DNA of 64,000 nt from Megalonaias nervosa (taxonomy: Eukaryota; Mollusca; Bivalvia; Unionida; Unionidae): assembly GCA_016617855.1 (NCBI GenBank), contig JAECUM010004992.1, forward strand, positions 28,337 through 92,336, in the 5' to 3' direction. Each line of letters begins with the position of its first letter. The first letter of the stretch is position 1. Positions 13,816-26,480 of this stretch are shown here, piece by piece. The notes beneath the pieces are model-generated. The model was not told where the DNA came from and searched no databases. It saw nothing but the letters and a program-made list of their open reading frames with translations. A program made the position numbers and the translations under genes.

Positions 13816-14840
13816 GGCTAAGTAAAATGGACACAATGTTTTATGATAGCAGCAAACTAGACTGGTCTACACTAAATTTGCATGCTTCATTGGGCATACT
13901 TCTGCAAGCTTAATATGGGAACCAATTCCAAAAATGTTTTTCATAAAACATTGTGTTACATTAAGTATTTATTGTGAAGTTTTTTGTTGCAGATATGGAT
14001 TATTTACTTTTCTTGCCAAAATGTGATGTCATTAATATATGATGATTTACAGTACCAAATGGCAAATTATCAGAGTAGTTTCCTGAGAAGTAGGGTCCTT
14101 TAATAGATATTGTCCTTTTGAGTAACATGCAATTTAAAAAGCTTTTCTCAACACTTTATTAAAAGCCATTCATATTTCACAAGTGTTGATCAGGTTCTCC
14201 ATTGAAAAGTTATCCTATTAAGAAAATTATATATTCAAATGGTAAACTTCTTTACCTTTTAATTTTTGGTGCAGGAAGTTTTTAAGGCAAGTTACTATAT
14301 GTAGCAGCCTTGATTGGTATTTGTCAATATCAGTTTGAAACCGTGTCAGAGAATAATATTGCAACCATTCTTTTTAATACTAAAAGTAAGATAACCATGT
14401 ACAGTTCTAGAGATGTTCTATACACAGCTGTGTCATAATAATGCAATAAAACACCAAAATGGAATAGGTAATGATCTGAACCACAGTCTAAATGGTTTTC
14501 ATTAGCGAAGGACCAAAATGAATAATTCAAGTAGTAATGTTTAACACAAAACTGAAGTTAATGGGATCAATGACCATAACCTTCTTGTTAAAGGGTAGCA
14601 GTATTTTAAGGGACTTTATATTGAGGGGCCATTATTTGATATGCTTAGTGATACAGAGCCTTGAAAATACATGTTGACCAACACATGTCAAGCTCAAAGA
14701 AAACTAGCCATTGCCCATCCTAGGATGGGAGTAATAAATTTTGAAGATAAAAATGTTTTAAATTTTTTTTTTAATTAAAAAATTGGGATGAGAAAGTTTG
14801 AAGATAAAAATACATGTATATTAAAAGTTTTGAAATGTTG
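13816..14840. other. Non-coding stretch
   Basis: No feature that I can support. The frame open on the minus strand at 14,330-14,530 has no splice signals or conserved look. Confidence 0.5.
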
Positions 14841-14844
14841 AGAT

Positions 14845-15089
14845 GCCACAGCAAATTTTTATCTTGCAACCTCTTTTTTGGCTGCCTGGACACACAGACA
14901 AATGTGGGTGTTTATATATAGGATGTTGGTTAAAGGTACTTTCAACACATTTCTTTTCACACCATGCCAAGGAAATGGGAACTGTTTCCAAGGACACACT
15001 GATATGCAGTCAATCAAGCCTGTATCAAATTTTAACCCTGGATCACAGTTCCTATGCTCTACCAACTGAGCTACCATGGTTCCCTAAAC
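14845..15089 (-). mobile_element. tRNA-derived SINE (tRNA head at the right end)
   Basis: Read on the minus strand the element starts at about 15,089 with an A-box region, 'TAGCTCAGTTGGTAGAGC', typical of many tRNAs. About 25 nt later comes a degenerate B box, 'agggttaaaatttga'. A tRNA-unrelated body of about 170 bp follows, ending at an A-rich tract near 14,850. The T-arm has decayed, so this is not a functional tRNA. The head differs from the Leu/Ser-like SINEs at 24.4 and 35.1 kb, so it is a separate family. Confidence 0.7.
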
Positions 15090-15099
15090 TTTACGAAGA

Positions 15100-16039
15100 A
15101 TAAATATATGTATAGGTTGCCAAGTATGCAATAAATTTTGTAAATTGAGCCATAATAAGCCTTATAATGATATGTGTATAGGTTGTAAACAGTGCAACAG
15201 ATTGTGTCAATAATACTATTATGAGCCTTATAATGACAGTACTCAACATTTTCAACACTTTCTCTTTGTGTTCAGCCTGTTGTCTTGGTTAAACTATGAG
15301 TAACTTGGTACAGTGCCATTAATTACAGTAGCATACACCTCACCAACCAGCCAAGGTAAACAAATAAAATCTACCTTCATGCCTGATTAGTAGTTTGTTG
15401 TTTTTTTTTTTTTAAAATAATTACTAGTACTAACATAGACCTCATGATGTCTGTGCAGTTTGTCAGATATGTTTGACTCCTCTGTGGAGATATGTGGAAA
15501 TGAGACATGAAAAGAGGTTTATTGATAATTCTATGTAAGCATATACCTAGGCCGGTTGACATAAATGTCAATATCGAAACAGTGTATCAATGTGGAAAAT
15601 GTCTGTCGATTGCAATAAATAAGCCCCACAATATATTTCCTGCCACTCTAACTGGCATTTCAAGTACTTAACAAGAATTTAATGACATGTGGTGATGTAG
15701 CAAAACTGTAGTATGACTATCTTACAAGAGTACAGACATACAAATCTATTACTCATCACTGTGTACAATTTTACTTTAAAGTCTTGACTAATTTCAGTCC
15801 AATAATGGTTGGCAGCATTTTGATTCTTGTCAGATAAATTGTGTACATCTTCACAACATGCATAAAATATATACTCAGAATATTACACATGTTACCGATG
15901 AATATTTGAAAATGGAGGAATTAATAATGAATTTAAAATTTAATCATATTGTATACAGTTTCTTATTCCATTTTCAACTAGCCCAATTAAAAAATACGTT
16001 GTTTGCTCTATGTTCACTATGCAGAATAAGTAACTAAAA
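15100..16039. other. Non-coding stretch
   Basis: A local duplication is visible near 15,110-15,240 ('gtataggttg...gagccttataatga', two copies); nothing else is supportable. Confidence 0.5.
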
Positions 16040-16200
16040 CATTTGATTTGTCTCAATGTAGAAGTATATTCACTACCTAGAGTCAGTAACTAAAACACTT
16101 GTTTTGGCAATGTGTGGTACCATGTTCACTATCCAAGTCAGTAACTAAGACACTTAGTCTGTCTCTAGTTACTACCACATTCATTACCCAGAATCATTAA
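16040..16200. repeat. Short degenerate tandem repeat, about 58-bp unit, 3 copies
   Basis: Three units share 'agtaactaaaacactt' and 'ttcactacc(t/c)ag' at regular spacing. Confidence 0.7.
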
Positions 16201-17332
16201 ACTGGTCATGAATGGCTGGTATAGTCATCTTTGCCTGCCTCATGGATCATCTCATACAACTACTCCAGTCATGGAGAGTACTGTAAAAAACTGTTGTATC
16301 TTGATGAACAGTTGGTGTAAATTAGTAATATCAAGTACTAGTAACAAAAAATGCATGACAGGATTGGAAAATATTTAAATGGACTTTTTACCCAGAAATT
16401 TCACAGAATTCTACAATAAAAATCTGGAATTTTTTCATAATATTCTGATTTTTTTGGCTTGCTTGGCAAAATTTCCAGCTTGTCCAGGACTGCTGATCAG
16501 TGGATTTTACCATCAGTGCATAAATTTCTTGACCAGTGCAAGTCATCATAAGCTCATCTGAGCTACTCGTATACTAAAATGGCTTGATAACAAAGTGGTT
16601 TTTAAAAAAAATGAATTACACATATGATTAAAAAGTTTAAATTTAGAACACACTTTTCAAAAAGAAAGTAAGCAAATATGAGAAAAAGGATTCATTTCCT
16701 TGTACAGGGGAACTCCATCATAATGAGCTTTGTAATAACATGGTCATGTCATGACTCCCATTTTTTCTTTTTTGTCACTAATGTCCCTAATTCCCTCACA
16801 AGAATCTAAACATTGCCCAGGCTGAAAAGAAGATCAAATTAATTCAAGTTGTAGCTCACAAATCATAATTCATGTTTTTGCACAGCATGGATTAATTTCG
16901 TCAAGCATGGGTCTGTTTTAATCCTGACTTATATAAATTATTGGGTTGTAAGATTATTACCATACATTTCACTGGTGCTTTGTTTTATTCTTGTCCCCAA
17001 CCCCCCAACACTCATCCATACATTAATTGAATTTTTGATCAATTTCATCATACTGTGGTTCACTACATAATGCAGTGGCAGTAGCTACCATGCCATATGG
17101 ATTTCATATTTTAAGGATTATACCCTTTTTTTGACCTTTTTCTGAGCCTTTTCTTTGGGATACATAAATTTACTTCTCACTGTATAACCAGGATTGTGCT
17201 GATGTGCAATTAAATCTTGTAAATTCATATGTACAAGTACTGTATTGGGTATACTGTACATGATGTACAAATGCTGCATAAGTGTAACGTGTTTTCCCAC
17301 CAGGATCACTGTACCTGTTTTATATTCACTTG
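16201..17332. other. Non-coding stretch
   Basis: No gene or array. A phrase near 16,705-16,740 ('gaactccatcataatgag') resembles ends of the Tigger-like MITE at 25,334. Confidence 0.45.
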
Positions 17333-17545
17333 TATACTCACTTATAAGTCAAGTCCAACTGCAAATACAATAGACCCCAACCCGCTGTTGCATAATGCAC
17401 TGCCTGATCAGGGTCTGTGTTATCTGTTATACTAATTACTCCAAACAAACTGCATAGATCTAGATCTGCCAACACATTATGTGATGGCAAATCTGGGTTT
17501 ATGCAGATTGCTGTTAGTTGAATTAAACTTTTAAGTGAGTATATA
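17333..17545. mobile_element. Foldback MITE, best-preserved copy (213 bp)
   Basis: The ends are inverted repeats: 'tatactcacttataagtc' + 'aagtccaactg' at the left, and its imperfect complement 'agttgaattaaacttttaag' + 'tgagtata' at the right. Internally 'gcctgatcagggtctgtg' and 'agatctgccaacacattatg' form a second set of complementary segments. No transposase is encoded. Related copies lie near 9.1, 18.5, 22.6 and 24.1 kb. I cannot assign a superfamily because no clear target duplication is visible. Confidence 0.75.
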
Positions 17546-18493
17546 TGCTAGTTGAAGTGCATGTTGGCACAAATTGCTATATTTTCCTCAGATTAATGGG
17601 TATTCTCTCCATTGTATTGATCAGGTCTTAAATATCAAGTGTATGCATATAAAAAAAGGGCCATTGCTAGTTAAATCTTAAGTAATCTAAAACCTTGTTT
17701 CTGTCAATGTATAATTAGATACCAAGGTAACACAGCCCTGCTTAATGGTATTCTTTGATTTAAAGCACAAATAACTATGGGAAATCAATTTATTAGTATC
17801 ATATCTATGTACACATGCATGGTGACTTTGCAAAGTAAATTAGGCTACTATCTTCTAACATTGATATTTTAGATTTTCATTGCAATATTCTTTAATTTAA
17901 ATGGCATTCTTAATACAACATTGTCATTGTAATTGTTATTGAATGCAGATACTGTGTTAGGCATGGGGTCATCTAATGGTATTTTAAATCATTCTTCGGG
18001 TGAGTTTCTATATGATTTCTACTTGAATGCTTGACTACAATTCACATGAAATACAGTTACAGATATATGGGGCTAGTAACTAATAATTATTTCAGATCAT
18101 CTGTTCAGGCACCTTTCAGAACAAGCAACCGATCAACAAAGTTTTTATAATACCAGATCGATAAACAGCTAAATTCCATTCTGTTGAGTGCCGTCTTTTG
18201 TCTGCAGCCGTTGGGGGTTTAGCCATAGACGTGCCCTAGTAAATTCATAATCCCAGTACATCAAGCTTAACCTCTTGTTGTAATGTCGATTTATTTCAAA
18301 ACTTTGTAATGCAGAACTTTTGTGAACTATATGGTAAACCATTAATAACTCTTCAATCTTCATGAAAATAAAAAAACATTAATTGCATGACCTTGATTAA
18401 GTGTAAAAATTAATGGGCTTAATGTCTTCTTTAAGATTTTACAAAAGTAATTATGCCATATCCTTGAGATGGCTCACAGGTTTTATAATTATT
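17546..18493. other. Non-coding stretch
   Basis: No supportable feature. Confidence 0.45.
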
Positions 18494-18670
18494 ACCATAT
18501 ATACTTCTTTTAAGTTGACTCCAACTGCAAGCTGCATATACCCTGATCTGCCATCTGTTGATTACTCCTAATAAGATGACTAGACCCTGATCTGCCAGCA
18601 CATTATGCAGTGGCAGATCTAGGCCTGTGCAATTTTCAGTTGGACTGACTTATAAGTGAATGTATATGGT
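18494..18670. mobile_element. Foldback MITE family, copy 3 (177 bp)
   Basis: The left end 'accatatatacttcttttaa' and right end 'taagtgaatgtatatggt' are inverted repeats extending inward through 'ccaactgca' and 'cagttgga'. The core carries the palindrome-like pair 'gatctgccagcacattatgc' and 'agtggcagatc'. Confidence 0.75.
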
Positions 18671-20525
18671 ATGTTTTACCTTTAACCATACAGGCATACT
18701 TCAGACACATGTAGTTACACTGCCATTTTATGGATGTGAAATACTTGTATCTGAAAAGTGAGGAATGAGCTTATATCAATGAACTACTCTATCAAATTCA
18801 TGTCATTCATGTTTCTATTGTGAATATTCAACAAACCTTAAAAGCACTTAAGTGATCAAGATTGATCACATACAGTTTGCAAAGTAATATTCTATTTCAG
18901 AAATTATTAACAGGTGGAAGGGTGTCAAAAGGTTGTGATGTTTATCAGTTGGGAGCTTTTTTATTCAGTTTTGGATTACCATATCGTTTAGTCTTTGACT
19001 GTGCAGAACTCCTACAAATATTTGAAAATCAGGTTCTGATATTAAGTTGTGTGTTGAAATGGAAAGCAAGGTTTGTATTAGTTTTGGGTTGTTCTTTTCA
19101 TGGCCTGTAAAAATTAAATAATTTATAGGGATTCAAATTATGTTTTTCTTTATATCAGCTTTTAATTACATTTGTAAAGATGTAAAATTTAACTAATCAT
19201 CACGTCTCAGTTACCATCTTGAGACTTGCATTAGAAAGAGTGAGTTTTTTAAAATACATTTTCCAGCATTTTGTAACTTTTTAATTGAATTTGTTGAGCA
19301 TGATTTGTTACAATAGTCAGTTTTGTGTTGATATTTATACACATGGACTTCTAGACCTCTGTAAAGTTGATGTCTTTTTAACCATGACCATTGTACACTG
19401 TAACAATCTAGACCTCTATACAAATAGGCCTTCAAGAAATTAATATCAGCTAATATTAGTTTGACTACTGTATTGTACACTGTGACCTTCTTTGATCTGT
19501 GTACATTGAGGCCTCCAAGAATTTAAAGTCAGTTTGATCTTTGTATACTTTATAAAACATACTGTGGTTATTACAGTTCATATTATTGCAGAAATGTATA
19601 CAATGTTGGTTTTAGGACCTTGCAAGATATTTTGTCCTTCCACATTTCCCATGTCACAAACTTCGCCAGATGTAACAAATTTGAACCTGAGAACTTTTAA
19701 GACAGTTTTGTGCTGCAGCCTTATTGTTTGTATCACATATAAATTTGTTGTGCATTGCCAAGGTTATTTTTTGTCATATATTTTTCAAATATATCTTGCA
19801 TTACCTATTTGTTAGTCACTTCTCCTGGAGCCCAGTTTCTCGGTGTGTGTTGTCCTTTAAGTGTATTGACGTGTTTTCTTTGTTTTACTTATTAAGTCTG
19901 ATCTAATGGTTACTGTGTTTTATCTTGTATGTCTTAAACCAGTTTTGAGGTTAAAGCCATGGTTTGAGGCTGGTGGTGTGGGTAGATATTATCTTCCATG
20001 TTGACACAATCTTATATCTCTCTCAAACTGAATAGATTTTGTCCATTTTGTTCAGATGGTGACATCGCTAGGAGTTATGAATTGGAAATTTTCTATATTC
20101 AAAATGCTTTGAGGGATTGACTGGAAAATTGGCATAGCTTCTATACCCATTGAGATACAAAACTTAAATTTAGAACACAAACAGAATCTGTAATTTTGTA
20201 CAACTTTGATTTTGATATATGACCTAGTTTTCTCCTCCTCATGCTAGAATTTTCAGCTGGAGGATGAGAAATGAATTTTCACACAGTTGTATCTTCTGGA
20301 ACAAAGTTAAGGTATGTTAAAATGCCGAATTAGGTTGCTGGAGTCAATGTCCTTATACACTTCCCTTGTCACAAACATTACTATAATTAACTAAGTTGAA
20401 CCTGAGAACGTTGAAAAAGTTCTGAACCATAGCTGCTGTTGCTCCTTTAAAAAATTGCTCATAACAGCATGTATATGATCTGATGTATTGCAAAAAGTTA
20501 CTGTTTGTCATAGTCATAATTTTTT

Positions 20526-20527
<2 letters not shown>
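18671..20527. other. Intronic or intergenic stretch
   Basis: No exon recognised. The frame at 18,862-19,110 follows a 'tatttcag' acceptor-like string, but its translation has no conserved look and no donor at its end. Confidence 0.4.
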
Positions 20528-20610
<83 letters not shown>

Positions 20611-20612
20611 TT
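20528..20612. repeat. (TA)n(TG)n compound microsatellite
   Basis: About 31 TA units are followed by about 10 GT units. Confidence 0.97.
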
Positions 20613-20902
20613 GTATGCAATAGTTGTGACTTTAGGAACCAAAATATTTGAGTTCAGTATGCATGAGATAATCTTTGTTCCATAAATGAGTCAGATATAT
20701 TTTTCTTGTGTGTTTTTTTTAACTCATTATGTTCAGTTGTACTTGTTTTCATTTATTCATGCAGAAATATATGTTGCTGAAACCTTTATCTTTTTACATT
20801 TCTACTTGTGAAAATAGGTTGCAGACTGAGGATGTTTAATGAGAAAAGGAATAAAACAAGTTAAAATAAATCTTCAGTAATGTTTTTTTCTTCAATTTGC
20901 AG

Positions 20903-21058
20903 TATTTTAGTGGCAGTAAATTATTAAGTCCAGTGCGGCGTCCACCCTTGTGTCCATCAATGCATGTATCACAGATCCGGTTTGGGTCAAACCATGAGGA
21001 AGATTCCAAGTGGAATACAAACTACACCGAAACATATGTAGAGAAAGAAATTATCCCT
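20903..21058 (+). CDS. Exon A of an unidentified conserved-looking gene
   Basis: This 156-bp exon (52 codons) is preceded by a T-rich tract ending in 'caatttgcag' and followed by the strong donor 'gtaagtat'. It has both phases 0. The translation contains RRPPLCPSMHVSQIRFGSNH and SKWNTNYTETYVEKEI, with higher GC and CpG than its surroundings. Exon B starts in phase 0, so the two join in frame, although another exon between them cannot be excluded. I do not recognise the protein. Recurrent aromatic-Asn short motifs resemble small axonemal microtubule-binding proteins, but that is only an impression. Upstream exons and the start codon are not identified here. Confidence 0.75.
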
Positions 21059-21130
21059 GTAAGTATTAAGCTTATAAGGACAAAATAGAGAAAGAAATTA
21101 TCCCTGTAAGAATTGAGCTTATAAGGACAA
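21041..21130. repeat. 47-bp tandem duplication covering the splice donor of exon A
   Basis: The end of exon A, its donor and about 25 bp of intron are repeated once: 'gagaaagaaattatccctg' begins at 21,041 and again at 21,088. The second donor reads 'gtaagaattg'. Reading through to it would add 47 nt and hit an in-frame TAG, so the first donor should be the productive one. Confidence 0.9.
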
Positions 21131-21149
21131 AATTCACAAAGATGGTCAA

Positions 21150-21250
21150 GTTTTATGTATGTTGTTGGTATGAAAAATGTGATATCATTATGTCTAGCTG
21201 TTTTATGTATGTTGTTGGTATGAAAAATGTGATATCATTATGTCTAGCTG
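21150..21250. repeat. 50-bp tandem duplication
   Basis: The segment beginning 'gttttatgtatgttgttgg' and ending 'atgtctagctg' appears twice in tandem, nearly identical. It is a recent local duplication in the intron. Confidence 0.9.
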
Positions 21251-22049
21251 TTTCATGACTTAGGGTTTCATTGGGTGGTTGTCAATAAAGAGGTGATTTG
21301 CCACTTACAAAAGTTATGGTTCTTATGAATATTTTATCCAGAGTTATCATTCTTTAAGTAGAACAAAGTCTGCCATTTCTTTGTCTGAGTCAGATGAATA
21401 GCTTCAAGAGTTATCTCACCTTTTATCTGACATTAGCAAAGTTCAAAGACAGTTTCATGATATCTTCTGAATATCTTATATTGCAAAAAAATTACTTTCT
21501 AAAACTTTTAACACAAAATTCAAAGAATAGATTTTTTTGTGTTATTCCTTTTATGTATATCTATATTGTGTGCTTAACTTTTATCCATGATGCAAGATTG
21601 TAATTTAAGATAATGGTTATTTGAAAACAACATGTTTACATAACTAACTTTTGTCCATGATTGTAAGTTGTAAGTAAGATATTGACATAGGTTTTTGAGT
21701 AAAGAACGAACCTGCTAACAGTTTGATGGTATTTTCCAATTAGAAATAAGTCATACCTTGGGAATTCCAGAACAGTCTGTTACATCATAGGTCAGGTGAC
21801 AGTCAATGTACAAATAGAAGTTTTCTAAGCAAATGTATTCATTTTTGTGTCATATCAGTCTTTGGGAATCAATGATCAGAGTTTGCAGTTGTATTCAGAC
21901 ATAATTTGAGAGAAATTATTTAAATCATTCATTGGAATTACTAAAGTTCTCATTGACTGGATTAACACATTATTTTGGGATTATTGAGAATTCATTCAGA
22001 GATGTTCTGGATTACATTGTGATACATCAGGATATTCAAGACTGTTGGA

Positions 22050-22235
22050 ATTCATTCAGAACATTCAATTCTTCTGGACTTGTGATAAGACATTGATTCT
22101 TTAGGATTTAATTCAGAATACTGTAAATGTCTTTGAATTTTCAGTTAGTGTTCTAGGAAAATAAATTGCTGAATTTTACTTAAATTGTAGGTTTTACTTC
22201 CTTCTGTTACTTAGTTTAAGACCTTAGGAGTTATA
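22050..22235. repeat. Fragment related to the candidate LTR at 4.5-5.5 kb
   Basis: Shares, in order with 5,270-5,470, 'ctggacttgtg', 'ggatttaattca(g/c)aata', 'gttctaggaaaataaatt' and 'ttctgttactta', ending 'ttataaca'. The left boundary is not clear. Confidence 0.5.
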
Positions 22236-22239
22236 ACAT

Positions 22240-24110
22240 TCCCTTATCATTCATAAAAAAAGGGTAACTGGAAAAAAAACATTAATGCTTCCAGTTGGTA
22301 ACTGGCATATATTATATTGTTGCCATGCATATCTTAAAACAGTAATTGGATAATTCAAACTTTGATTGATGATGCTAAACTGCAAATATTATGTAGAAAT
22401 TGATCTCTTTGTTTCATAACCTTGCTTCTTTTGTCCACTATGTTGATAGTAAACTAACATAAAACAAGCCAAAAGTTGTCAGTGTACATTGATCCTCACA
22501 ACCTAATGTGACTGTATTTTAGAATAATGTTTCAATGCACCCCAAAAAAACAAGGGCATGGCCAAATCAACTTTACATGACACAACACAAAATTTAAAGA
22601 TAATATGCATGTTATATATACTCCAATACAGGTCAAGTCCAACTGCAAACTGCACAGACCCAGTGTGGTATAGTTTTTGCACTCAGTGGTTAAACTATCC
22701 CTGGGTAACTTTATTATATTGTAAAAGTACCCAGGGGTAGTTTGGCTATTATAGTATTTCTATCTACCCGGTGGAATTTCTACCCCCACCCTTTAAACCA
22801 ACATGATATTTAGATTACAGCATTTAGTATTAATCTAACATTATGTAGCCATTATTTATAACTAAAATGATTAAAAAAAATTGCAAAATGTTATAAATAG
22901 ATGACAATATAATAGATTATAAAAAGAACAAATATTAACTATGAAAGTTACAAATGTACAATTTTTAATATAACATGATAATATATTTTCACAATGTGTT
23001 CTGAAGATAGTTATTTTTTTATTCAGGAAAATAATTTTAGAATAACAAGTTGTAATTAGCAAGAAGTTATATTATTTAATCTTTAATTATCAAAATAGAT
23101 AATTCAATTGCATTGAGCATATGAGAAGTTCCTAATTACCCTTTTGACAAGTTTCTAATTATGTAATTTGTGCATTTATAATCTAAATTATATTGAATGC
23201 TACTTCAAAGAACTTGGAATGATTTTCTGAAATGTTCATTGTTATAAGAAGTACCTCCAAAGGTACTGGAGATGGTTTCCTGAGCAGTTTGAGAAGCATA
23301 TATTCCCCTGATGACAAATCACATTTCAATTCAATAATTTCTCTGCTTGTAACAAGTATATGTAAATGGTGTGTCTGCTATGTTAAAATAGCTGGAATAT
23401 ATAAATATTTGTTGGAATACCATCATGGAAGAGGATCAGTTCCAACAGATCCAAGCTTTCCTTGGTTCACCCATGATAACAGGTATGTACTTTTTAGTCA
23501 TAATATATGAAAATAGGGTGTATTATTATTCAAGATTTAGGCTGGGGTTACTTTTACCATTGTCATAATATAAGTACACAAATATTCAATAAATTTATAA
23601 AAGTATCTTGATATGACTCAATATTTATATTGTATATATTTTATATATTGTGTGTATTTTAAAATACAATGGATATTAATACTAATAATTCTGAAAAACA
23701 CAAGGATTCAGGTATGTTATAATCTTGATATTTGCATTTTATGTATTTTGAAATAAAATTAATAAAATTTTAATGTGGTTGTCTCTCGTCATCAACCGTC
23801 ACAAAGACCTTGGCTATAAATCCTATGGCCATTGTAAACATACTCCACAACCAATTTTTTTCACAATGAACACAGTCACCATGAACCTACAGACATTAAA
23901 ATATAGCATAACTTCAAATTTCATAAAATTACCATTCTGCACTGAAAAGAATGTAAAAATTGATTACTAACAATCTAATTCTTATAATAAGATTTCCAAG
24001 GAAACAAAATAATTGAGTTAACTATCCCTCAGTACAAATTCCACAGGGTAAGCACTTGTACTATTATAGCATTTCTATCCCTGGGCATTTTTACTATGGA
24101 GGTACAAATA
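22240..24110. other. Intronic stretch with a small MITE fragment
   Basis: A 50-bp fragment of the foldback MITE family lies at about 22,613-22,663 ('caggtcaagtccaactgc'). The segment 23,400-23,485 ends at a donor-like 'aacag|gtatgt' and has a short open frame, but I could not place it in the gene. No other feature seen. Confidence 0.4.
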
Positions 24111-24114
24111 CTAT

Positions 24115-24287
24115 CTCACACAAGATCTACCATCACATAATGCACCATCAGATCTTGGTCTCTGCAGTTTGTTAGGAGTAATCTGTGGAACAAACAACAT
24201 AGACCCTGATTTGCTGGTGCAGCATACAATGGCAGGCAAGGCTAGATGTTGGTTGCAGTTAGACTCGACTTATATGCAAGTACATTC
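24115..24287. mobile_element. Foldback MITE family, copy 5 (left end lost)
   Basis: The core 'gatcttggtctctgcagttt' and the right end 'gcagttagactcgacttata' match the family. The left terminal repeat is missing or replaced. Confidence 0.6.
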
Positions 24288-24362
24288 AACACTAAACAGT
24301 TGTGATTCTACAATACACATATCATGCAAACACACAGTACAATAAAAATGTGTATGATTGTT

Positions 24363-24625
24363 AAATGTTGTTTTGTGTTTAATGCCATACCTCAGCTCAA
24401 GATGGGCTATGCATAGCAGCCAGTATAATTCATGGAAGAAGGACCTGGGAAAATCCTGGTAAGATCCACTGTCCCACAGGAAGCTACTGTCAAGCTTTCT
24501 CAGATACCCACACTGGCCAAGCCTGAGACTCAAGCCAATGTGAACAGAGGTGAGATGGTAGTGATCGGTAAATGCAAGCACTTTAGATGACTCTGCCACC
24601 CATGCCCCTATGATTGTTACATGAG
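24363..24625 (-). mobile_element. tRNA-derived SINE, Leu/Ser-like head, copy 1
   Basis: On the minus strand the element begins near 24,625 with 'gggtggcagagtcatctaaag', a decayed A box. A B-box-like 'ggcttgagtctcagg' follows, then a body shared with 35,116-35,354 and a tail matching '...ggcattaaac' before a short (aac)-like end at 24,365. The frame open across it on the minus strand (24,270-24,650) is fortuitous. Confidence 0.75.
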
Positions 24626-24839
24626 TGCCTGCCAGACTGTATATGATCATATAATGTTATGTATTTGATCAACATTTTATGCAATAACATTTCTAGCTAA
24701 AGGGGGAAACTAGAAAAAGTTTTCTTTAGGGTATGAGAGAACTAATTTGTTTTTACTGCTGTCCTTTAGAAAACTGACTGTAAATGAAATATGAAACTAA
24801 CCTATTGATATCCATTCTGTTATTGTTAGTGAGTATCTT

Positions 24840-25090
24840 TGATATTTAGCTCTTATGGCTGGAATCAAGAAGAGCTTGTGCAATGGTAGTAGTGTATGTT
24901 GGCCATTAGCAGTTTCTTCTTGTCACAACTCTTTCTAAACTACTTAAAGTCATGAAACACAATACACAGTTTCATCCTGAGATCTAGTTGATTCTAAATG
25001 AAAATGACGATGGTTGGACATTCTGTATGGCTACCATTGATACTGGGTTTTCACTAAAAGACTATTTAGGGACACTTTTTTTTTCTACTT
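24840..25090. repeat. Degenerate member of the ~145-bp repeat family of 31.7-33 kb
   Basis: Phrases such as 'ctaaatgaaaatgacgatgg', 'atggctaccattgatac' and 'gggttttcactaaaagact' correspond in order to units of the array at 31,700-32,975. It appears to be one or two isolated units. Confidence 0.55.
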
Positions 25091-25333
25091 TGGTATGATT
25101 CTGAATTTGCAAGTTACAGACAACTAGAGCTAAAAAGGTGGGTTTCACTGATTTTCTTTTATTGAATGACTTTGATTTTCATTTGCTAATTCATAAAATT
25201 CATTTCTTTGGTATAATTTTCATTTGTTTAAGTTATTTTATATTTTATTATATTAATGTACATGCATGCTGAGGTAAGTTTTATGTTTATTTATTTTTAT
25301 TTCCTCATACTTACAAAGAGGAATTCTTATATA

Positions 25334-25460
25334 CAGTACTTTCTCATTCGAATGCTGTCCATGAGGACATTATGCCTATCAATTTCACTGCTACATTACC
25401 AAACACACCTTATAACAGAAAGGGTGTTATAATGAAGGGCATTATAATGATGGAGTACTA
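25334..25460. mobile_element. Tigger/pogo-like MITE (about 127 bp)
   Basis: It begins 'CAGTACTTTCTCATTCGAAT' after TA and ends with the imperfect complement 'cattataatgatggagtact' followed by TA. A TA target site, CAG start and ATAAC-rich ends fit short non-autonomous Tc1/mariner (pogo) elements. Non-coding. Confidence 0.55.
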
Positions 25461-25599
25461 TAAATCACAAAATACAAGTGAGCATAAGCTTTTATCAAAT
25501 TTAGCAAGTGTAAGGCCAGGTGAGTTTATGGTATATGTATAGCCTTGTGTCAATCTTGTATCCATCAACATTTTGCTAGTTTTAGCTTCTTCTCAGACC

Positions 25600-26480
25600 C
25601 AGTGAACCAATTCCAGTGGGTTTTACCAAATTTAACAGTAAGCATCCTGGTAAGAAGGCTTTTCAGTTTTATGAAAATTTTGCCAATCTGCTGTTAATAC
25701 TAAAATTAGAGAAATCTTCTATGAAAATTTTGCCAATCTGCTGTTAATACTAAAATTAGAGAACTCTTCAAACAAATCACTGAACATACTCTTATCAAAT
25801 TTGACAGTAATCATCCTTCTTGATTGAAGGCCTTTCCAAGTTTTAAAAATGAAACCTATAATGCCATTAATATGATTGCTGTTACTAAAATAGAATAGAA
25901 AAACTTCCAATGACTTATCAAAAACTGCTTTTCAACATTTTACCAAATTTGACAAAAAACATTTTACATTATTCTTTTCAATTTTGTTCAAATGATGCTA
26001 ATTAGCTGTCAGATTTTGGTCATCATTACTGAAAATGGATAACCTTTTAAAAACTTCTTCTCAAACTCTCTGTTCAGAATTTAACTAAATTTGACAGATA
26101 GTGTATTTTGGTCTTTCAAGTCTGTTTGAAGGATGCTGATCTGTTTTCAAATATAGCCTCCATTTAAAATAAAATTAAAACCTTGAAACAATATAACAGA
26201 ATTTGATGAAATTTAATTAAAAGCATCCTGGCAAATGACGCTGATGGGCCTTCATATTTGGCCACAGTTACAAATAAAAAAATAAACCCTTACAGTGACT
26301 TTCTGCGTAGCTAAATTAAACACATTTGACACAGTATCTTAGAATCAGAAAATTCTCTGCACAACAAGAGCTGATGCAATATGGCCGTTGTTACTAAAAT
26401 AAGAAATAACTGGCATAAGTTCTTTTAAGTTTGCATAACTGATGCTGATCTGCCACTCGGTGTAGCTTCCATTACAAACT
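25600..26480. repeat. Degenerate tandem array, about 130-150 bp unit, 6 copies
   Basis: 'accaaatttgacagtaa' or close variants recur near 25,623, 25,793, 25,942, 26,082, 26,205 and 26,312. Each is preceded by 'ctgttaatactaaaat'-like and followed by 'catcct...gaaggc'-like phrases. Inside, 25,662-25,760 is a recent near-exact duplication of about 60 bp. Confidence 0.75.

Noticed and set aside
15008..15089. Functional tRNA gene
   Set aside because: A box is good but the T-arm and acceptor stem do not pair, and a SINE body follows.
20488..20685. Frame rich in Tyr-Ile and Cys-Val
   Set aside because: Translation of a (TA)n(GT)n microsatellite.
23232..23510. 92-codon frame ending at a donor-like site
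   Set aside because: Two frames look equally plausible near the donor, no clear acceptor precedes it, and it cannot be linked to exons A-C.
24270..24650. 126-codon minus-strand frame
   Set aside because: It coincides with a tRNA-derived SINE and has no homology or start context.
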